A stretch of 7,336 nucleotides of DNA, taken from contig JAFUUM010000313.1 of the NCBI GenBank assembly GCA_017477805.1, forward strand, positions 1 to 7,336. Direction: 5' to 3'. This DNA comes from Lachnospiraceae bacterium (GTDB lineage: Bacteria; Bacillota; Clostridia; Lachnospirales; Lachnospiraceae). Positions 6,222-7,336 of this stretch are shown here, piece by piece. The translations under genes were made by a program, and so were the position numbers. The notes beneath the pieces were generated by a model that did no database searches, was not told where the DNA came from, and worked only from the letters and a program-made list of their open reading frames with translations. Within the stretch, counting starts at the first letter, position 1. Each line of letters starts with the position of its first letter.

Positions 6222-7211
6222 ATGGAAAAACTGACGGTAGGCAGGTTCAATTTCATATGCTTTACGGAAGCGGGAAAGAAGCTGATGCTGACCCTGGGGG
6301 AGAAGCTTGGGGCATTGGGTTCGGCTGCCGGTGCCGGTGAGGGGCTGCTTGGAGCGGAGCCGCTGTCGGGCGCTTCGGTTAGGGGGCCGGAGGCGGTGGA
6401 GAGCCTTAGCGCGTTTACCGAGGAGGCCTTCCGACAGGACAACGTTCTTGTTTATATCGGCGCCGTTGCCATTGCCGTCCGTGCCATCGCACCCTTCGTA
6501 AAGGATAAGACCACGGACCCTGCGGTCCTGGCAATCGACGAGCAGGGCAGGTTCGTTGTCCCCGTGTTATCGGGGCATATCGGAGGCGCCAACGGCTATG
6601 CGGAAAAGATCGCAGCCCTCATCGGCGCGGTCCCCGTAGTGACGACGGCTACCGACATCCGCGGGGAATTTGCCGTGGACGTTTTTGCCAAAAGACATGG
6701 GCTGGAGATCAACGACATGAAGATGGCAAAGGAGTTTTCTGCAAAGCTCCTTCGGGGAGAAGAGGCGGTATTTACGGTAACGCCAAGGGTCCATTCGGAA
6801 GAGGGGCTGTTTTTGATCCCCAAATGTCTTGTCATCGGCATGGGCTGCCGGAAGGGGAAGCTTTTTGAAGAGCTGAAGGCCTTTTTGCTGGAGGTCCTTG
6901 GGGAGCATGGGCTGGACCAAAGGGCACTCCGGGTTCTTGTCTCCATTGATATCAAGAAGGAGGAGCCGGGGCTTTTGAAACTTGCAGAGAGCCTTGGGAT
7001 CCCCTTTGTGACATACTCTGCGGAGACGCTGATGGCCCAGGAAGGGGAGTTTGAGAGCTCCGAGCTGGTCCTTGAAAAGACCGGCGCCGACAACGTCTGC
7101 GAGAGAGCGGCAGCTGCCTACGGGTCGGAGAAGATCCTTGTGAAGAAGACAGCGAAAGACGGCATGACCATTGCCATCGGGATGGTTACAGGGAAGGAAG
7201 AACATGAGTAA
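6222..7211 (+). CDS. cbiG: Cobalt-precorrin-5A hydrolase CbiG
   Basis: CbiG opens the delta-lactone of cobalt-precorrin-5A and releases C20 as acetaldehyde, giving cobalt-precorrin-5B, the CbiD substrate. It is a hallmark of the anaerobic pathway. The 329-residue product has the expected three parts: an N-terminal domain with VYIGAVAIAVRAIAPFVKDK (GAVAIAVR at 80-87) and VLSGHIGGANGYAEKIA (from 115); a middle linker domain at about 140-200 (VVTTATDIRGEFAVDVFAKR, then a variable stretch); and a C-terminal CbiG_C domain beginning VIGMGCRKGK at 204-213 and including VSIDIKKEEPGLLKLAESLGIPFVTYS. Residues 30-56 are an Ala/Gly/Leu-rich stretch of low complexity encoded by locally GC-rich DNA (about 74% over 6311-6390), unlike the rest of the gene. 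The final codons overlap the start of cbiH by eight bases (ATGAGTAA). In some clostridia cbiG and cbiH are fused; here they are separate. Confidence 0.94.
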   Translation: MEKLTVGRFNFICFTEAGKKLMLTLGEKLGALGSAAGAGEGLLGAEPLSGASVRGPEAVESLSAFTEEAFRQDNVLVYIGAVAIAVRAIAPFVKDKTTDPAVLAIDEQGRFVVPVLSGHIGGANGYAEKIAALIGAVPVVTTATDIRGEFAVDVFAKRHGLEINDMKMAKEFSAKLLRGEEAVFTVTPRVHSEEGLFLIPKCLVIGMGCRKGKLFEELKAFLLEVLGEHGLDQRALRVLVSIDIKKEEPGLLKLAESLGIPFVTYSAETLMAQEGEFESSELVLEKTGADNVCERAAAAYGSEKILVKKTAKDGMTIAIGMVTGKEEHE

Positions 7212-7336
7212 GAAGAAATTGTGGGTGGTGGGCATCGGCCCCGGGGACGTTGAGCAGATGACCATCAAGGCCGGAAAGGTCCTGGAAAACTGCGACTGCA
7301 TCGCAGGCTACACGGTGTACTGTGACCTTGTACGGC
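7204..7336 (+). CDS. cbiH: Cobalt-precorrin-3 C17-methyltransferase CbiH, N-terminal fragment (runs off window)
   Basis: CbiH methylates C17 of cobalt-precorrin-3 and drives ring contraction, giving cobalt-precorrin-4, the CbiF substrate. Only the first 44 codons are present. They read KLWVVGIGPGDVEQMTIKA, the S-adenosylmethionine-binding loop of class III methyltransferases (GIGPG at 10-14), followed by CIAGYTVYCDLV. The GYTVY phrase is typical of the CbiH/CobJ group rather than CbiF or CbiL. The ATG at 7204 overlaps the cbiG stop (ATGAGTAA), and AAGGAA at 7194-7199 serves as its ribosome binding site, so translation is probably coupled to cbiG. Whether the full gene carries an extra fused domain cannot be seen. 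Confidence 0.88.
   Translation, partial: MSKKKLWVVGIGPGDVEQMTIKAGKVLENCDCIAGYTVYCDLVR

Noticed and set aside
6307..6501. A + strand 64-codon open frame overlapping cbiG in another frame
   Set aside because: Arg/Pro-rich translation of the GC-rich stretch with no ribosome binding site; the cbiG frame carries the conserved motifs on both sides.

Overview
The window is a compact, single-strand piece of an anaerobic-type (early cobalt insertion) cobalamin biosynthesis operon with a FecBCD/BtuFCD-type ABC transporter woven into it. All genes read on the + strand. Gaps between genes are 19-32 bases and three junctions overlap. There is no rRNA, tRNA, mobile element, CRISPR array, terminator or riboswitch. 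Strong Shine-Dalgarno sequences, mid-range GC by eye, use of the cbi (not aerobic cob) enzyme set, and the style of the transporter proteins suggest an anaerobic Firmicute, probably clostridial (Lachnospiraceae-like). That placement is inference; no species can be named.

Layout: (1) bases 1-302, the C-terminal end of an ABC substrate-binding protein that begins upstream; (2) 335-1804 cbiP, cobyric acid synthase; (3) 1833-2459 cbiC, cobalt-precorrin-8 methylmutase; (4) 2479-3624 cbiD, cobalt-precorrin-5B C1-methyltransferase; (5) 3656-4432 cbiF, cobalt-precorrin-4 C11-methyltransferase; (6) 4416-5435 a FecCD-family permease; (7) 5425-6189 its ATPase; (8) 6222-7211 cbiG, cobalt-precorrin-5A hydrolase; (9) 7204-7336 the start of cbiH, cobalt-precorrin-3 C17-methyltransferase, cut by the window edge.

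Function: CbiH, CbiF, CbiG, CbiD and CbiC carry out ring contraction, C11 methylation, C20 extrusion, C1 methylation and the C11-to-C12 methyl shift, leading to cobyrinic acid. CbiP later amidates four side chains to give cobyric acid. The CbiL, CbiE/T, CbiJ and CbiA steps are not encoded here and are presumably elsewhere in the same locus. The transporter most likely handles a corrinoid or other metal chelate, with the binding protein at one end of the cbiPCDF block and the permease/ATPase pair at the other.

I found no convincing undescribed system. The points worth a second look are the split transporter, non-consensus motifs in its ATPase and permease, and a GC-rich low-complexity stretch in CbiG.
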